DNA from: Caulobacter sp. 32-67-35
GTDB taxonomy: Bacteria > Pseudomonadota > Alphaproteobacteria > Caulobacterales > Caulobacteraceae
DNA: 60,400 nt
Reading direction: 5' to 3'
Assembly (NCBI GenBank): GCA_002280875.1
Contig: NCEV01000031.1
Location: forward strand, 1 to 60,400
The notes beneath the pieces are model-generated. The model worked only from the letters and a program-made list of their open reading frames with translations. It did no database searches and had not been told where the DNA came from. The position numbers were made by a program, and so were the translations under genes. This document shows, in pieces, positions 45,127 to 53,663 of the stretch (position 1 is its first letter; every line of letters begins with the position of its first letter).

Positions 45127-46272
45127 TTAGCGTTGGGCGGTGATGACGGCGGGCTTTACGGGCGCGCCGGGACGGACCTTCTGCAGGCCTTCGACGATGA
45201 CCTGGTCGCCGGGCTTCAGCCCGCTGGTCACCAGCCACTTGTCGCCGACCATCTGGCGCACCGTGATCGGGCGCGGCTCGGCCAGGTTCTTGGCGCCGAC
45301 CACCATGACGGTGGCGTTGCCCTTGGGGTCGCGGCTGACGGCGGGTTGCGGGATCAGCATGCCGTTCTGCGCCGTGACCGTGCCCAGCACCGCGCGGACA
45401 TACATGCCCGGCAGCAGCACGCCGTTGGGGTTGGCGAAGGTGGCGCGCAGACCCACCGAGCCCGTGGTCGGGTCGACGGTGACGTCCGAGAATTCCAGCT
45501 TGCCGGGTGTGGGATAGGTGGAGCCGTCCTCCAGCTTCAGGGTCACCTGGGCCGAACCCGAGCGGCCCACGCTGCCGTTGGTCAGATCGCGCTGCAGCTT
45601 CAAAAGTTCGGCCGAGGACTGGGTCAGGTCGACATAGACCCGGCTGGTGTCCTGCACGGTGGCCAGGGCGGCCGCCTGGCTGGCGGTGACCAGGGCGCCC
45701 GGCGTGACCGAGCTCTTGCCGATGCGGCCCGAGATTGGCGACAGCACCCTAGTGTAGCCCAGATTGATGCGGGCGGCGTCGACGGCGGCTTTCTGGGCGG
45801 CGACATTGGCGGCGGCCTGCTGGCTGGCGGCCTGGGCGTCGTCATTGTCCTGCTTGCTGACGGCGCCGGTGGCGACCAGCGCGCCGAAGCGGTCGGCCTT
45901 CAGCTTGGCGGCGGTGTAGGCGGCCTGGGCCTGGGCCAGGCCCGCGGCGGCGCTGTTATAGGCGGCCTGATAGGTGGCCGGATCGATCTGGTACAGCGCC
46001 TGGCCGGCGCGGACATAGCCGCCTTCCTGGAACAGGCGGGCCTTGACGATGCCGCTGACCTGCGGGCGCACTTCGCTGACCAGATAGGCCGAGGTCCGGC
46101 CCGACAGCTCGGTGGTCAGGCTGACCGGCTCGGTCCTGGCGATGACCACGCCCACATCTGATGGTCCGCCCATGCCAGGCGCGCCTTCGGCGCCCTTCTG
46201 CCCGCAGGCGGCCAGGGTCAGCGAGATAGCGGCGAGCACGACGGCGGACGCCGTCGAACGTTGAAATTGCAT
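45127..46272 (-). CDS. acrA: RND periplasmic adaptor (membrane-fusion protein), AcrA family
   Basis: The start chosen is ATG 46272, giving a lipoprotein signal (LAAISLTLAACGQKG, lipobox LAAC, about Cys20). The adaptor order is clear: lipoyl half (PQVSGIVKARLFQEGGYVRA), coiled-coil hairpin (AALAQ..., AAAGLAQAQAAYTAAKLKAD), second lipoyl half (YTRVLSPISGRIGKSSVTPG), beta-barrel and membrane-proximal domains. It links AcrB to the NodT channel. In Caulobacter the acrAB2-nodT operon is repressed by TipR; the divergent TetR gene and palindrome here fit that. Confidence 0.94.
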   Translation of the reverse strand: MQFQRSTASAVVLAAISLTLAACGQKGAEGAPGMGGPSDVGVVIARTEPVSLTTELSGRTSAYLVSEVRPQVSGIVKARLFQEGGYVRAGQALYQIDPATYQAAYNSAAAGLAQAQAAYTAAKLKADRFGALVATGAVSKQDNDDAQAASQQAAANVAAQKAAVDAARINLGYTRVLSPISGRIGKSSVTPGALVTASQAAALATVQDTSRVYVDLTQSSAELLKLQRDLTNGSVGRSGSAQVTLKLEDGSTYPTPGKLEFSDVTVDPTTGSVGLRATFANPNGVLLPGMYVRAVLGTVTAQNGMLIPQPAVSRDPKGNATVMVVGAKNLAEPRPITVRQMVGDKWLVTSGLKPGDQVIVEGLQKVRPGAPVKPAVITAQR

Positions 46273-46338
46273 GTGAGACCCCGGAGGCGCCGGGTCCGCC
46301 GGGCTCTTGCCCTTGACGTCGCCGGTATGATGAACAAC

Positions 46339-46362
46339 ATGAGAATGAACGTTCATTCTCAT
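46339..46362. promoter_or_regulatory. Perfect 24-bp palindrome, operator between acrA and the TetR gene
   Basis: ATGAGAATGAAC (46339-46350) and its exact reverse complement GTTCATTCTCAT (46351-46362) meet without a spacer. It lies 66 bases before acrA and 98 before the divergent TetR gene. A TetR dimer bound here could repress both. Confidence 0.85.
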
Positions 46363-46460
46363 TCGAGGCTGGACATAAGTGCGAGGCTGTCGCAAGTCAA
46401 CACCAGCAGCGCCGCTTTTCGGCTGACCTAACGGAAATGTAATGCGCGACGGGATAGTCA

Positions 46461-47057
46461 ATGGGTGAAGAGGCGCAATCGGGCCGGCCGACGGTGGAGT
46501 CCCGTCGCCAGCAGATTCTGGACGCCGCCTGCGATCAGGTGCGGCAGTCGGGCTTCCACGGTGCCAGCATGGCCGATATCGCCAGGGCCGCCGGCCTGAG
46601 CGTGGGCCAGATCTATCGCTACTTCGAGAACAAGGAGGCGATCATCGCCGCCATCGTCGCCCAGGACCTGGCCGAGATGCGCGAGAAGTTCGCCGAACTG
46701 GAGAGCCGCCCAGAGCCGCTGCTGGACGCCATTCTCGGTCACCTGCCCGAGGCCTTGGACAAGTGCTACGATCAGCGACGCGCGGCCCTGGTGCTGGAGG
46801 TGCTGGCCGAGGCCGCTCGCAACCCCAAGGTCGCCGCCATCGTCCGCGCGGCGGACGCCCAGGAGCGTCTATTGGCGCTCAGCATGCTGGAGCGCACCCG
46901 CAAGCCGCAGTGGAGCGAGGCCGAGTTCAGGGCGCGGGCCGAGATGATCGGCGTGCTGTTCGACGGCCTGGTGATGCGGGGGGTCAACAACCCCGACACC
47001 GATCGCACCGCTTTGGCCGACGTGTTTCGCACGGCGCTGAGCAGTATCCTGGATTAA
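46461..47057 (+). CDS. tipR: TetR-family repressor of the AcrAB-NodT pump (TipR-like)
   Basis: A 198-residue regulator. The TetR HTH is textbook: RRQQILDAACDQVRQSGFHG then ASMADIARAAGLSVGQIYRY and FENKEAIIAAIV. The C-terminal ligand domain is all-helical. It is divergent from acrA across a perfect palindrome. TipR of Caulobacter crescentus is the known repressor of acrAB2-nodT, relieved by pump substrates; the symbol is given by position and family, not by sequence identity I can verify. Confidence 0.85.
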   Translation: MGEEAQSGRPTVESRRQQILDAACDQVRQSGFHGASMADIARAAGLSVGQIYRYFENKEAIIAAIVAQDLAEMREKFAELESRPEPLLDAILGHLPEALDKCYDQRRAALVLEVLAEAARNPKVAAIVRAADAQERLLALSMLERTRKPQWSEAEFRARAEMIGVLFDGLVMRGVNNPDTDRTALADVFRTALSSILD

Positions 47058-47492
47058 CGGCCGCTGCCGATGTCGCCGATCGGCAAGATTCTCCCTTCGA
47101 ACCCGCTCGCCACGCCTGCGGCCCGGCGGTGAGGCGCGCCTGAAGCACAGTGTCGCGGGCGGCGGGCGGCCAAACCGGCCGACCCCAGCGCTTGTGGCGC
47201 AGCGGGGGCGGACCGCCACGGGTTGATAAGGTTACCGCCTGTCGCGACCATCTGCCGCAGCCCCTGTTCTTTAGTCTGTAAATAGTGGCCCAAGTCATTC
47301 AGTGATTTGGCTGCCTATCCAGGGTTGTATTTCGGGTAAAATTGGTGAATTTCAGGCCCTAAATCCAGATTGCGCGCGTTAACCATCCCGATTTACTCGG
47401 AATAAATTGCATGGCGCGAAATTGCAGACAGGCAAAAGCCTACCGGCAGTCAAAATGACGTCGGACATCCTCGAAATAGGACCTCACCTGTA
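47058..47492. other. Intergenic region with flagellin promoter
   Basis: About 435 bases with no gene. The left 160 bases are GC-rich with no evident structure. The right half is AT-rich by local standards. At 47412-47425 TGGCGCGAAATTGC resembles a sigma-54 -24/-12 promoter (GG at 47413-47414, GC at 47424-47425) but the spacing between GG and GC is nine bases instead of the rigid ten. The leader of about 55 bases would run GACAGG... to the flagellin ATG. Confidence 0.5.
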
Positions 47493-48314
47493 ATGGCGCT
47501 GAACAGCATCAACACCAACAGCGGCGCGCTTATCGCGCTGCAAAACCTGAACTCCACCAACTCGGAGCTCTCGACCGTCCAACAGCGCATCAACACCGGC
47601 AAGCGGGTGGGCAGCGCCAAGGACAATGGCGCCATCTGGGCGACCGCCAAGAACCAGTCCTCCATGGCGTCGTCGATGAACTCGGTGAAGGATTCGCTGC
47701 AGCGCGGCCAGTCGACGATCGACGTGGCCCTGGCCGCTGGCGACACCATCACCGACCTGCTGGGCAAGATGAAGGAAAAGGCGCTGGCCGCCTCCGACAC
47801 CTCGCTGAACACCGCCAGCTTCAGCGCCCTGAAGGCCGACTTTGAGTCCCTGCGCGACCAGGTGACCAAGGCCGCCACCAACGCCAAGTTCAACGGCGTC
47901 AGCATCGCCGATGGCACGACCACCAAGCTGACCTTCCTGGCCAACCAGGACGGCTCGGGCTTCACGATCACCGCCAAGACCCTGTCGCTCGACGGCCTGG
48001 GCCTGTCGGCTGCGTCGACCTTCACGGACGCCGCCACCGCCAAGACCATGATCACCACGGTGACCACGGCCCTGGGCACGGCGACCAACAAGCTGGCCTC
48101 GCTGGGCACCAGCTCGACCGGCCTGGACACCCACCTGACCTTCGTCGGCAAGCTGCAAGACAGCCTGGACGCCGGCGTGGGTAACCTGGTCGACGCTGAC
48201 CTGGCCAAGGAAAGCGCCAAGCTGCAGTCGCTGCAGACCAAGCAGCAGCTGGGTGTGCAGGCGCTGTCGATCGCCAACCAGTCCTCGTCTTCGATCCTCA
48301 GCCTGTTCCGTTAA
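47493..48314 (+). CDS. Flagellin
   Basis: A 273-residue flagellin of the short alphaproteobacterial type (D0/D1 domains only, little D2/D3). N-terminus [20 protein letters not shown] and the C-terminus [20 protein letters not shown] then [11 protein letters not shown] are the D0 coiled-coils; [20 protein letters not shown] is the D1 signature. Length and sequence resemble Caulobacter FljJ/FljK/FljM-O products; which paralogue is unclear. Caulobacter flagellins are secreted by the flagellar type III apparatus. It stands alone here, with its own terminator. Confidence 0.96.
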   Translation: MALNSINTNSGALIALQNLNSTNSELSTVQQRINTGKRVGSAKDNGAIWATAKNQSSMASSMNSVKDSLQRGQSTIDVALAAGDTITDLLGKMKEKALAASDTSLNTASFSALKADFESLRDQVTKAATNAKFNGVSIADGTTTKLTFLANQDGSGFTITAKTLSLDGLGLSAASTFTDAATAKTMITTVTTALGTATNKLASLGTSSTGLDTHLTFVGKLQDSLDAGVGNLVDADLAKESAKLQSLQTKQQLGVQALSIANQSSSSILSLFR

Positions 48315-48336
48315 GCCAAGGCTTTACGGAAGAGGG

Positions 48337-48367
48337 AAAGGGCGGGTCTTCGGACCCGCCCTTTTTT
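48337..48367. terminator. Intrinsic terminator after flagellin
   Basis: A 12-bp stem AAAGGGCGGGTC / GACCCGCCCTTT closes a TTCG tetraloop and is followed by further T residues. It sits 22 bases past the flagellin stop and just before the end of the convergent GDSL gene. Confidence 0.93.
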
Positions 48368-48370
48368 CGT

Positions 48371-49252
48371 TCAGGGCAGCAGTTGCCGCCGCAGGGCAGG
48401 GACCGCGTCGGCCAGGGCCGTGGCGACCAAGGCCGAAAAGTAGTCAGCCCCCTCGTGGCCCAGGTGCGTGTAGTCGAAGGTCTGTTTGGGCGTACCCATC
48501 GGCTCGGCCGCCGCATTGTTCTGGACTGGCGGAGGCGTCGGCGCGGGGGCCGGCGGAACGGTCGCGCCGGGGATCGCCGGCTCATAGAACCTGGCCTCGA
48601 TGGTGGTGCCGGATCTTGCCGCCTCGCGCACCCGGGGATCGGGCGCGCCCTGCGCGAACTTCATCGCCTCCACCGGACCCATGGCCTGGACGGCGGCGGT
48701 GCTCAGCGCGTGCAGGTCGACCAGCGGCGTCCCGGTCTCGGCGGCGACCTTGCGGGTGGCCTGCGCCCACGGCCCCAGATCATCGACCAGCTTGCCGTCC
48801 CTGAACTGCCGACGCGTCAGGGGCGTGACCAGCACCGGCTTGCCGCCGGCGGCGCGAACCTCGTCGACATAGCGCCTCAGGTTGACCGGGAACTCGGTGA
48901 CGAGATCCGTGGAGCGACCCGGCTTGCCCGGCTGGTCGTTGTGGCCAAACTGGATCAGCACATAGGTGTCGGAAAAGCCGCCCGACCTGATCTCGTACAT
49001 CGCCAGGGCCCACGAGCCCTCGGTGCGATAATTGCCGCTGCTGCGGCCGCCCCGCGCCAGGTTGATGCAGGCCACGGCCGAGGTGACGTGCTTGCCGCAA
49101 AAGCTGGGGCCCCAGCCGCCCTGCACGGCGGTGGTGGAGTCGCCGATCAGCACGATCCTGGGGGACTTGAAGGGGGCGGGTTCAGGCGCCGTTTGGGCCA
49201 GGGCAGGCGTCGCCATGAGAGCGGCGGCGAGGAGAAGGGGTTTCAAACGCAT
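48371..49252 (-). CDS. GDSL hydrolase, rhamnogalacturonan acetylesterase-like (CE12)
   Basis: ATG 49252 gives a 293-residue secreted protein (MRLKPLLLAAALMATPALAQ). Block I nucleophile IVLIGDSTTAVQGGWGPSF, block III LIQFGHNDQPGKPG and the C-terminal Asp-x-x-His in DYTHLGHEGADYFS make a rhamnogalacturonan/pectin acetylesterase-type GDSL enzyme. A proline-rich stretch (APTPPPVQNN) interrupts the fold near the end. It begins 10 bases after the GH43 stop, so the two are one operon, consistent with removal of acetyl groups from plant polysaccharide. Confidence 0.9.
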   Translation of the reverse strand: MRLKPLLLAAALMATPALAQTAPEPAPFKSPRIVLIGDSTTAVQGGWGPSFCGKHVTSAVACINLARGGRSSGNYRTEGSWALAMYEIRSGGFSDTYVLIQFGHNDQPGKPGRSTDLVTEFPVNLRRYVDEVRAAGGKPVLVTPLTRRQFRDGKLVDDLGPWAQATRKVAAETGTPLVDLHALSTAAVQAMGPVEAMKFAQGAPDPRVREAARSGTTIEARFYEPAIPGATVPPAPAPTPPPVQNNAAAEPMGTPKQTFDYTHLGHEGADYFSALVATALADAVPALRRQLLP

Positions 49253-49262
49253 CGCGATCCCC

Positions 49263-50882
49263 TCAATCCAGCGCCCGGTACTTGAAGTTCCGGAACCGCG
49301 CCGAGCCCTTGCCGGCCGCATAGAGGCCCGGCTTCAGCATCAGGAACCCGCCGCGCACATTGTGGTGGTAGCCGCTGACTTCCATGCCCCGGTCGAAGCG
49401 CTTCCAGGTGGCGCCGCCGTCTCCGCTGGTGTGGAAGCTGACGATGTGGCGGGTGTTGCGCAGGCGCATCAGCATCTTGGAGCCATGCGGATTGGCCGGG
49501 CGGCCGCGCTCGATGCCGTACTGGTGGGTGACGAAGTTCTTGGCGTCGAACCCCAGGCCGCAATAGAGCTGGCGGTCATAGAACAGGATCAGGCCTGCTC
49601 GGGTGTCGGGATCGATGTCGATCTCGCATTCGATCTCATAGGCCTGGTCGCCATTGACGAAGATCAGCGGCGAACCGGTGCTGGGCGCCTCGCCCGCGCC
49701 CTTCAGGGTCAGCACGCCGCCTTCGCGCTTGATGCGGTCCTTCTCGCCCGGCTTGGGGTCGAAGAAGTTCCACTGCACGCCATACTTGTCAGTGCTGAAA
49801 TCGTCCGACAGCGCCATGCCGTGGGGCCCGGCCTTGCCGCCTTTCGGCTTGGCCATCGGCTGGGCCAGATCGCCGCCGCCGATGTCGAACCAGCCGTCTG
49901 CGGTCCAGGTGACGGGCGCCAGCAGGGTCTGACGGCCCAGCGTATAGAAGCCGTTTTCATAGCCGTGATAGACGGTCCACCAGTCGCCGGCCGGGCCTTC
50001 GACCAGGGTGGCGTGACCGCGCGACCACCACTTTTCGGTGTTGTCGACGGTGCGGACCAGCGGGTTGCGCGGATGGTCCTCCCATGGACCGGCCAGCGAT
50101 TTGGCGCGAGCCACGATCACCATGTGGCCGGTCGGCGGGCCCGCCGTGCCGCCCACGGCGGTGATCATGTAGTAGTAGTCGCCCTTCTTCATCACCTTGG
50201 GGCCCTCGGGCGAGAAGCCCTCGACGTCCCAGTCGTCGGGATAGCGCCAAGGATCATAGACGTGCTCGGGCTTGCCCACGGTCGACAGGCCATCCGGCGC
50301 CAGCTGGATGCGGTCGCCGCCCGACAGGAACAGCCAGCGCACGCCGGTCTCGTCGACGATGTGGCCAGGATCGATATAGCGCGGCAGCTTCAGGTCGATC
50401 GGCTCGGACCAGGGGCCCTCGATCTTGTCGGCCCAGATCACATAGCTGGTGTTGTTGTTCGGGAACTTGGCCGGGATGTAGATGTAGAAGCGGCCCTTGT
50501 GCTTGCAGATCTCCGGCGCCCAGACAGCACCGATATTGGTCGTCAGCGAGGCGACCACCGGCGCCCAGTTCACCAGATCCTTCGAATGCCAGATCAGCAG
50601 GCCCGGATAGGCGTCGAACGACGAGTGGGTCATGTAGTAGTCGTCGCCGTCCTTCAGGATCGACGGGTCCGGCCGGTCGCCGGCCAGGATCGGATTGAGG
50701 AAGGTCCCGTTCCCCAGGTCGGCCTTGCGCTGGCCCTCGACGCCCTTGGCCCAGGTCGGCGTTCCGGCAGGCGCGGGGCCAGGCAGGGTCCCCATCTGGG
50801 CGTGACCAGCGGCGGGAACGGCGGCGACGGCGGCTCCGGTCAGAAGCGAGCCCAGGGCTCCGCGTCGGCTGATCTGGACCAT
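49263..50882 (-). CDS. Secreted GH43-family glycoside hydrolase with C-terminal beta-sandwich domain
   Basis: From ATG 50882 (GGAAGGAA upstream) the protein is 539 residues with a Tat-type signal (SRRGALGSLLTGAAVAAVPA). The five-bladed GH43 catalytic domain shows the general-base Asp in RPDPSILKDGDDYYMT, WAPEICKHKGRFYIYI, and the acid Glu in EGFSPEGPKVMKKGDY; it should hydrolyse arabinosyl or xylosyl linkages. A C-terminal DUF1349/concanavalin-like domain follows (about 350-539). Two LacI-type operators lie upstream. Confidence 0.9.
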   Translation of the reverse strand: MVQISRRGALGSLLTGAAVAAVPAAGHAQMGTLPGPAPAGTPTWAKGVEGQRKADLGNGTFLNPILAGDRPDPSILKDGDDYYMTHSSFDAYPGLLIWHSKDLVNWAPVVASLTTNIGAVWAPEICKHKGRFYIYIPAKFPNNNTSYVIWADKIEGPWSEPIDLKLPRYIDPGHIVDETGVRWLFLSGGDRIQLAPDGLSTVGKPEHVYDPWRYPDDWDVEGFSPEGPKVMKKGDYYYMITAVGGTAGPPTGHMVIVARAKSLAGPWEDHPRNPLVRTVDNTEKWWSRGHATLVEGPAGDWWTVYHGYENGFYTLGRQTLLAPVTWTADGWFDIGGGDLAQPMAKPKGGKAGPHGMALSDDFSTDKYGVQWNFFDPKPGEKDRIKREGGVLTLKGAGEAPSTGSPLIFVNGDQAYEIECEIDIDPDTRAGLILFYDRQLYCGLGFDAKNFVTHQYGIERGRPANPHGSKMLMRLRNTRHIVSFHTSGDGGATWKRFDRGMEVSGYHHNVRGGFLMLKPGLYAAGKGSARFRNFKYRALD

Positions 50883-50935
50883 TTTCGTTTCCTTCCCAGG
50901 TGACTCAAACCGCGCGAACTGCGTCGCGTCGGCGG

Positions 50936-50984
50936 TGTTACCGGTCACTTAGCGGCAAGTTTCGACCGATGTCCACCGGTGTCA
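50936..50984. promoter_or_regulatory. Two LacI-type ACCGGT operator sites before the GH43 gene
   Basis: TGTTACCGGTCACT (50936-50949) and the weaker GTCCACCGGTGTCA (50971-50984) have centres 35 bases apart. The first lies 54 bases before the GH43 start. The same palindrome type precedes xylE (52733) and the carboxylesterase (32106), implying one regulator for sugar genes. Confidence 0.65.
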
Positions 50985-51050
50985 TTCTGCTTTTCGAGGG
51001 ACAACGCTGTCACCGGGGCGCCGCCTTGGGAAGGCTGATTACATACGAAA

Positions 51051-51079
51051 ACGCCCGGGAGGCAAAACCTCCCGGGCGT
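51051..51079 (-). terminator. Intrinsic terminator, 12-bp perfect stem, after xylE
   Basis: ACGCCCGGGAGG (51051-51062) and CCTCCCGGGCGT (51068-51079) pair around CAAAA. Read leftward from xylE the stem is followed by TTTCGTATG. It separates xylE from the GH43 operon, which then needs its own promoter. Confidence 0.75.
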
Positions 51080-51088
51080 CTTGTAAGG

Positions 51089-51212
51089 TCCTCCCCCCAG
51101 TGGGGGAGGTGTCGGCGCAGCCGACGGAAGGGGGAAGTATCGGCGCAGTCATTGCCGACTTCCCCCTCCGGCCCCCGATCAAGTTGGGGACCGCCTCCCC
51201 CTTCAGGGGGAG
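51089..51212. repeat. GC-rich fold-back repeat related to 40331-40449
   Basis: Terminal hairpins CTCCCCCCAGTGGGGGAG and CCTCCCCCTTCAGGGGGAGG flank an inner long palindrome in which GGAAGGGGGAAGTATCGG opposes CCGACTTCCCCCTCCGG. The stretch from 50883 to 51217 holds no gene: operators, terminator and this repeat fill it. Confidence 0.75.
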
Positions 51213-51217
51213 GATCG

Positions 51218-52654
51218 TCAGCCCTTCATGTCTTCCAGTTCCTTGCCGCGGGTTTCCTGGATCAGCTTCTGGACCAGGAAGAACGAGACCAGGGCGCTTA
51301 CCGCATAGAAGCCGTAGGTCATCGGCAGGCTGATGGCCGCCAGGGCCGGGAAGCTGACCGAGATCAGGAAGTTGGCGATCCACTGGGCGAAGCCCGCAAC
51401 GGCCAGGGCCGAACCGCGCATCTGGTTGGGGAACATCTCGCCCAGCATGACCCACATCACCGGGCCCCAGCTGAGGTTGAAGAACACCACGTACAGGTTG
51501 GCGGCGATCAGGGCGGTCAGGCCGACCTGGTCGCCGAGGGTCAGGGCGCCGTTGACCGTGGTGGCGGTCGAGAAGCACCAGGTCAGGACGCCCAGGGTCA
51601 CGGCCATGCCAGCCGAGCCGATCAGCAGCAGGGGCTTGCGGCCGATCTTGTCGATCACGGCGATGGCGACCAGGCAGGCCAGGATCGACAGCGTGCCCGA
51701 CAGGATGTTGATCTTCAGGGCGTCGTCTTCCGAGAAGCCGACCGACTGCCACAGCACCGAGCCGTAGTAGAAGACGATGTTGATGCCGACCAGTTGCTGG
51801 AACACGGCCAGCACCAGACCGGCCCACAGGATGGCGCGCACCTTGCGGGTGGCGGGGTCCAGCAGGTCGGAGAAGCTGGGCTTGTGATCGACGGCCAGCG
51901 AGGCGCGGATCTCGGCGACCTTGGCCGCGCCCGTGCCGGCCCCGAACAGGCGCGACAGGATCTTTTCGGCCTCGGCTTCCTTGCCCTTTGCCACCAGATA
52001 GCGCGGGCTTTCCGGGATGGTCAGCAGGGCGAAGAAGAAGATGCCGGCGGGGATCACCTGCATCCAGAACATCCAGCGCCAGGCGGGATAGCCCAGCCAG
52101 AACTCGGCGGTCGAGCTGCCGGCGGTGTTGGCCAGCACATAGTTGGCCACGAAGGCGCCGGTCAGGCCGGTGATGATCATGATCTGCTGCACCGACGACA
52201 GTCGGCCGCGGATATTGGCGGGCGTGACTTCCGAGATATAGACCGGGCACAGCACGCTGGCCGCGCCCACGCCCAGGCCGCCGATCAGGCGGAAGATGAT
52301 GAACACCATCGAGCTGTCGGCCGCGCCGGTGCCGATGGCGCTGACCACGAACAGCAGGGCCGAGATGATCATCACGGTGCGGCGGCCCCACACGTCGGCC
52401 AGACGGCCGGCGGCGAAGGCGCCGATGGCGCAGCCGATCAGGATGGCGCCGACATTCAGGCCGGTGCCCAGCTTGCTGAGGTTGAAGGCGCTTTCCAGGC
52501 CTTCCTGCGTGCCGTTGATGACGCCGCTGTCATAGCCGAACATGAAGCCGCCGATCGTGGCGACGGCCACGATCGCCGCGACGAAGGCCATGTTGACCTT
52601 GCCGCCCTCGGCGCTCATGCCCGCGCTGGGTCCGGCGCTGGATACTGAAGCCAT
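51218..52654 (-). CDS. xylE: MFS sugar porter, probable D-xylose/H+ symporter XylE
   Basis: Translation from ATG 52654 (GGAGG upstream) yields 478 residues with twelve transmembrane helices. Sugar-porter signatures are present: GFMFGYDSGVINGTQEGLES (helix 1), GRLADVWGRRTVMIISALLF, and the cytoplasmic PESPRYLVAKGKEAEAE. The location near xylC-xylD and the operator directly upstream fit a pentose importer of the Caulobacter xyl set (CC_0814-like, from memory). Substrate is inferred from context. Confidence 0.88.
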   Translation of the reverse strand: MASVSSAGPSAGMSAEGGKVNMAFVAAIVAVATIGGFMFGYDSGVINGTQEGLESAFNLSKLGTGLNVGAILIGCAIGAFAAGRLADVWGRRTVMIISALLFVVSAIGTGAADSSMVFIIFRLIGGLGVGAASVLCPVYISEVTPANIRGRLSSVQQIMIITGLTGAFVANYVLANTAGSSTAEFWLGYPAWRWMFWMQVIPAGIFFFALLTIPESPRYLVAKGKEAEAEKILSRLFGAGTGAAKVAEIRASLAVDHKPSFSDLLDPATRKVRAILWAGLVLAVFQQLVGINIVFYYGSVLWQSVGFSEDDALKINILSGTLSILACLVAIAVIDKIGRKPLLLIGSAGMAVTLGVLTWCFSTATTVNGALTLGDQVGLTALIAANLYVVFFNLSWGPVMWVMLGEMFPNQMRGSALAVAGFAQWIANFLISVSFPALAAISLPMTYGFYAVSALVSFFLVQKLIQETRGKELEDMKG

Positions 52655-52732
52655 TGGTTTCCTCCCCATGGCCCGAAGGCCGCGTTTAATCCCTGAGCGT
52701 CCTTGCTGGACGGCTCGTTGCGGCGACCTTAG

Positions 52733-52746
52733 TGTTACCGGTATCA
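52733..52746. promoter_or_regulatory. LacI-type operator before xylE
   Basis: TGTTACCGGTATCA is palindromic in six of its seven base pairs and lies 79 bases upstream of the xylE start. It matches the sites before the GH43 gene and the carboxylesterase. Confidence 0.68.
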
Positions 52747-52806
52747 GCGCGCAAGCGGCGAGACGTGGCGGTTGTTTGGTCGTCTTCCGGCCCAGCGCAT
52801 TCTATG

Positions 52807-52824
52807 TTAGCTAGAATTAGCTAA
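52807..52824. promoter_or_regulatory. Inverted repeat, probable operator of the Phd/VapC-type module
   Basis: TTAGCTA and TAGCTAA flank GAAT, forming an 18-base inverted repeat that ends 14 bases before the antitoxin start. Antitoxins of this kind repress their own promoter at such palindromes. Confidence 0.7.
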
Positions 52825-52838
52825 TAGCGAGTCTGGTC

Positions 52839-53087
52839 ATGCTTATAGTCAACATGCACGACGCCAAGTCGCAACTTTCGAAGTTGGTGGATGCCGTTGA
52901 GAGTGGCGAGACCGACGAGGTGGTGATCGCGCGCAATGGCCGGCCTGCCGCGCGATTGGTGCCGATGACCTTGGCGCGCCGGACGCCCGTGCGGATCGGC
53001 ATCGCCAAGGGGTTGTTCGCCGCTCCGGCTGATCCGAACGCCCAGGACGCCGAAGTCGCGGCGCTGTTTCTGGATGCCAAGGATTGA
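52839..53087 (+). CDS. Phd/YefM-family antitoxin
   Basis: An 82-residue protein. MLIVNMHDAKSQLSKLVDAV then ESGETDEVVIARNGRPAARL is the Phd/YefM fold that binds operator DNA; the C-terminal ~35 residues (LFAAPADPNAQDAEVAALFL) would wrap the toxin. It overlaps the PIN toxin by four bases and sits just after an inverted-repeat operator. Confidence 0.9.
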   Translation: MLIVNMHDAKSQLSKLVDAVESGETDEVVIARNGRPAARLVPMTLARRTPVRIGIAKGLFAAPADPNAQDAEVAALFLDAKD

Positions 53088-53479
53088 GGCTGCTGCTCGA
53101 CACCCACGTCGCGCTTTGGACCCTGACCGACGATCCGCGTCTGACGGAAGACGCGCGAACATTGATCCTCGATCCGGCCAACGAAGTCTGCGTCAGCGCC
53201 GTGACCTTGTGGGAGATCGCCATCAAGCATGGCCTGGGTCGCGCGGGTGCGGGCGCCATGCCGGTCTCCGCTCACGAAGCCCAGGTGCTGTTCGGCGCGG
53301 CCGGCTATTTGCTGATCCCGATCACGCCTGAGCAGGCGGTGATCGTCGAAACCCTGCCGAACATCCATGCCGATCCGTTCGACCGTCTGCTGGTCGCCCA
53401 GGGTCTGACCGAAGCCCTGGTGCTGGTGACGCACGACGCCGTGGTGGCGTCCTACAATACGCGGATCATCAAGATCTGA
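53084..53479 (+). CDS. vapC: PIN-domain toxin, VapC family
   Basis: A 131-residue ribonuclease-type toxin starting at a TTG that overlaps the antitoxin stop. The PIN acidic residues are visible: the first Asp in RLLLDTHVALWTL, Glu in VSAVTLWEIAIKHG, and the later Asp residues in ADPFDRLLVAQG and LVTHDAVVA. VapC toxins cut tRNA or rRNA and are restrained by the antitoxin. Confidence 0.92.
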   Translation: MRLLLDTHVALWTLTDDPRLTEDARTLILDPANEVCVSAVTLWEIAIKHGLGRAGAGAMPVSAHEAQVLFGAAGYLLIPITPEQAVIVETLPNIHADPFDRLLVAQGLTEALVLVTHDAVVASYNTRIIKI

Positions 53480-53663
53480 CCCGCACCGGTCTGGGCGACC
53501 GTTGCGCGGAAAACGCAGGCCCGGCGCCAAGCAAAACATTGCTGAAAAGACATTTGATCCCGGTGTCGCGCCGGGCTCTACAGCAAAAGCGATCATGTAT
53601 TTTACATGTGTAGTTGCTTGCGCGTCCGGCGGTCGGCCAGGCGCACCAATCCGGGGATGCGTC

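Noticed and set aside
43045-46161. A 1038-codon open frame on the plus strand across acrB and acrA
   Set aside because: It is antisense to two clearly identified pump genes and reads as low-complexity Gly/His/Gln/Asp; it results from high-GC codon structure.
53594-53608. Inverted repeat CATGTATTTTACATG before the TonB receptor as an operator
   Set aside because: Only 6-bp arms; chance in AT-rich leader cannot be excluded, so not listed as a separate feature.
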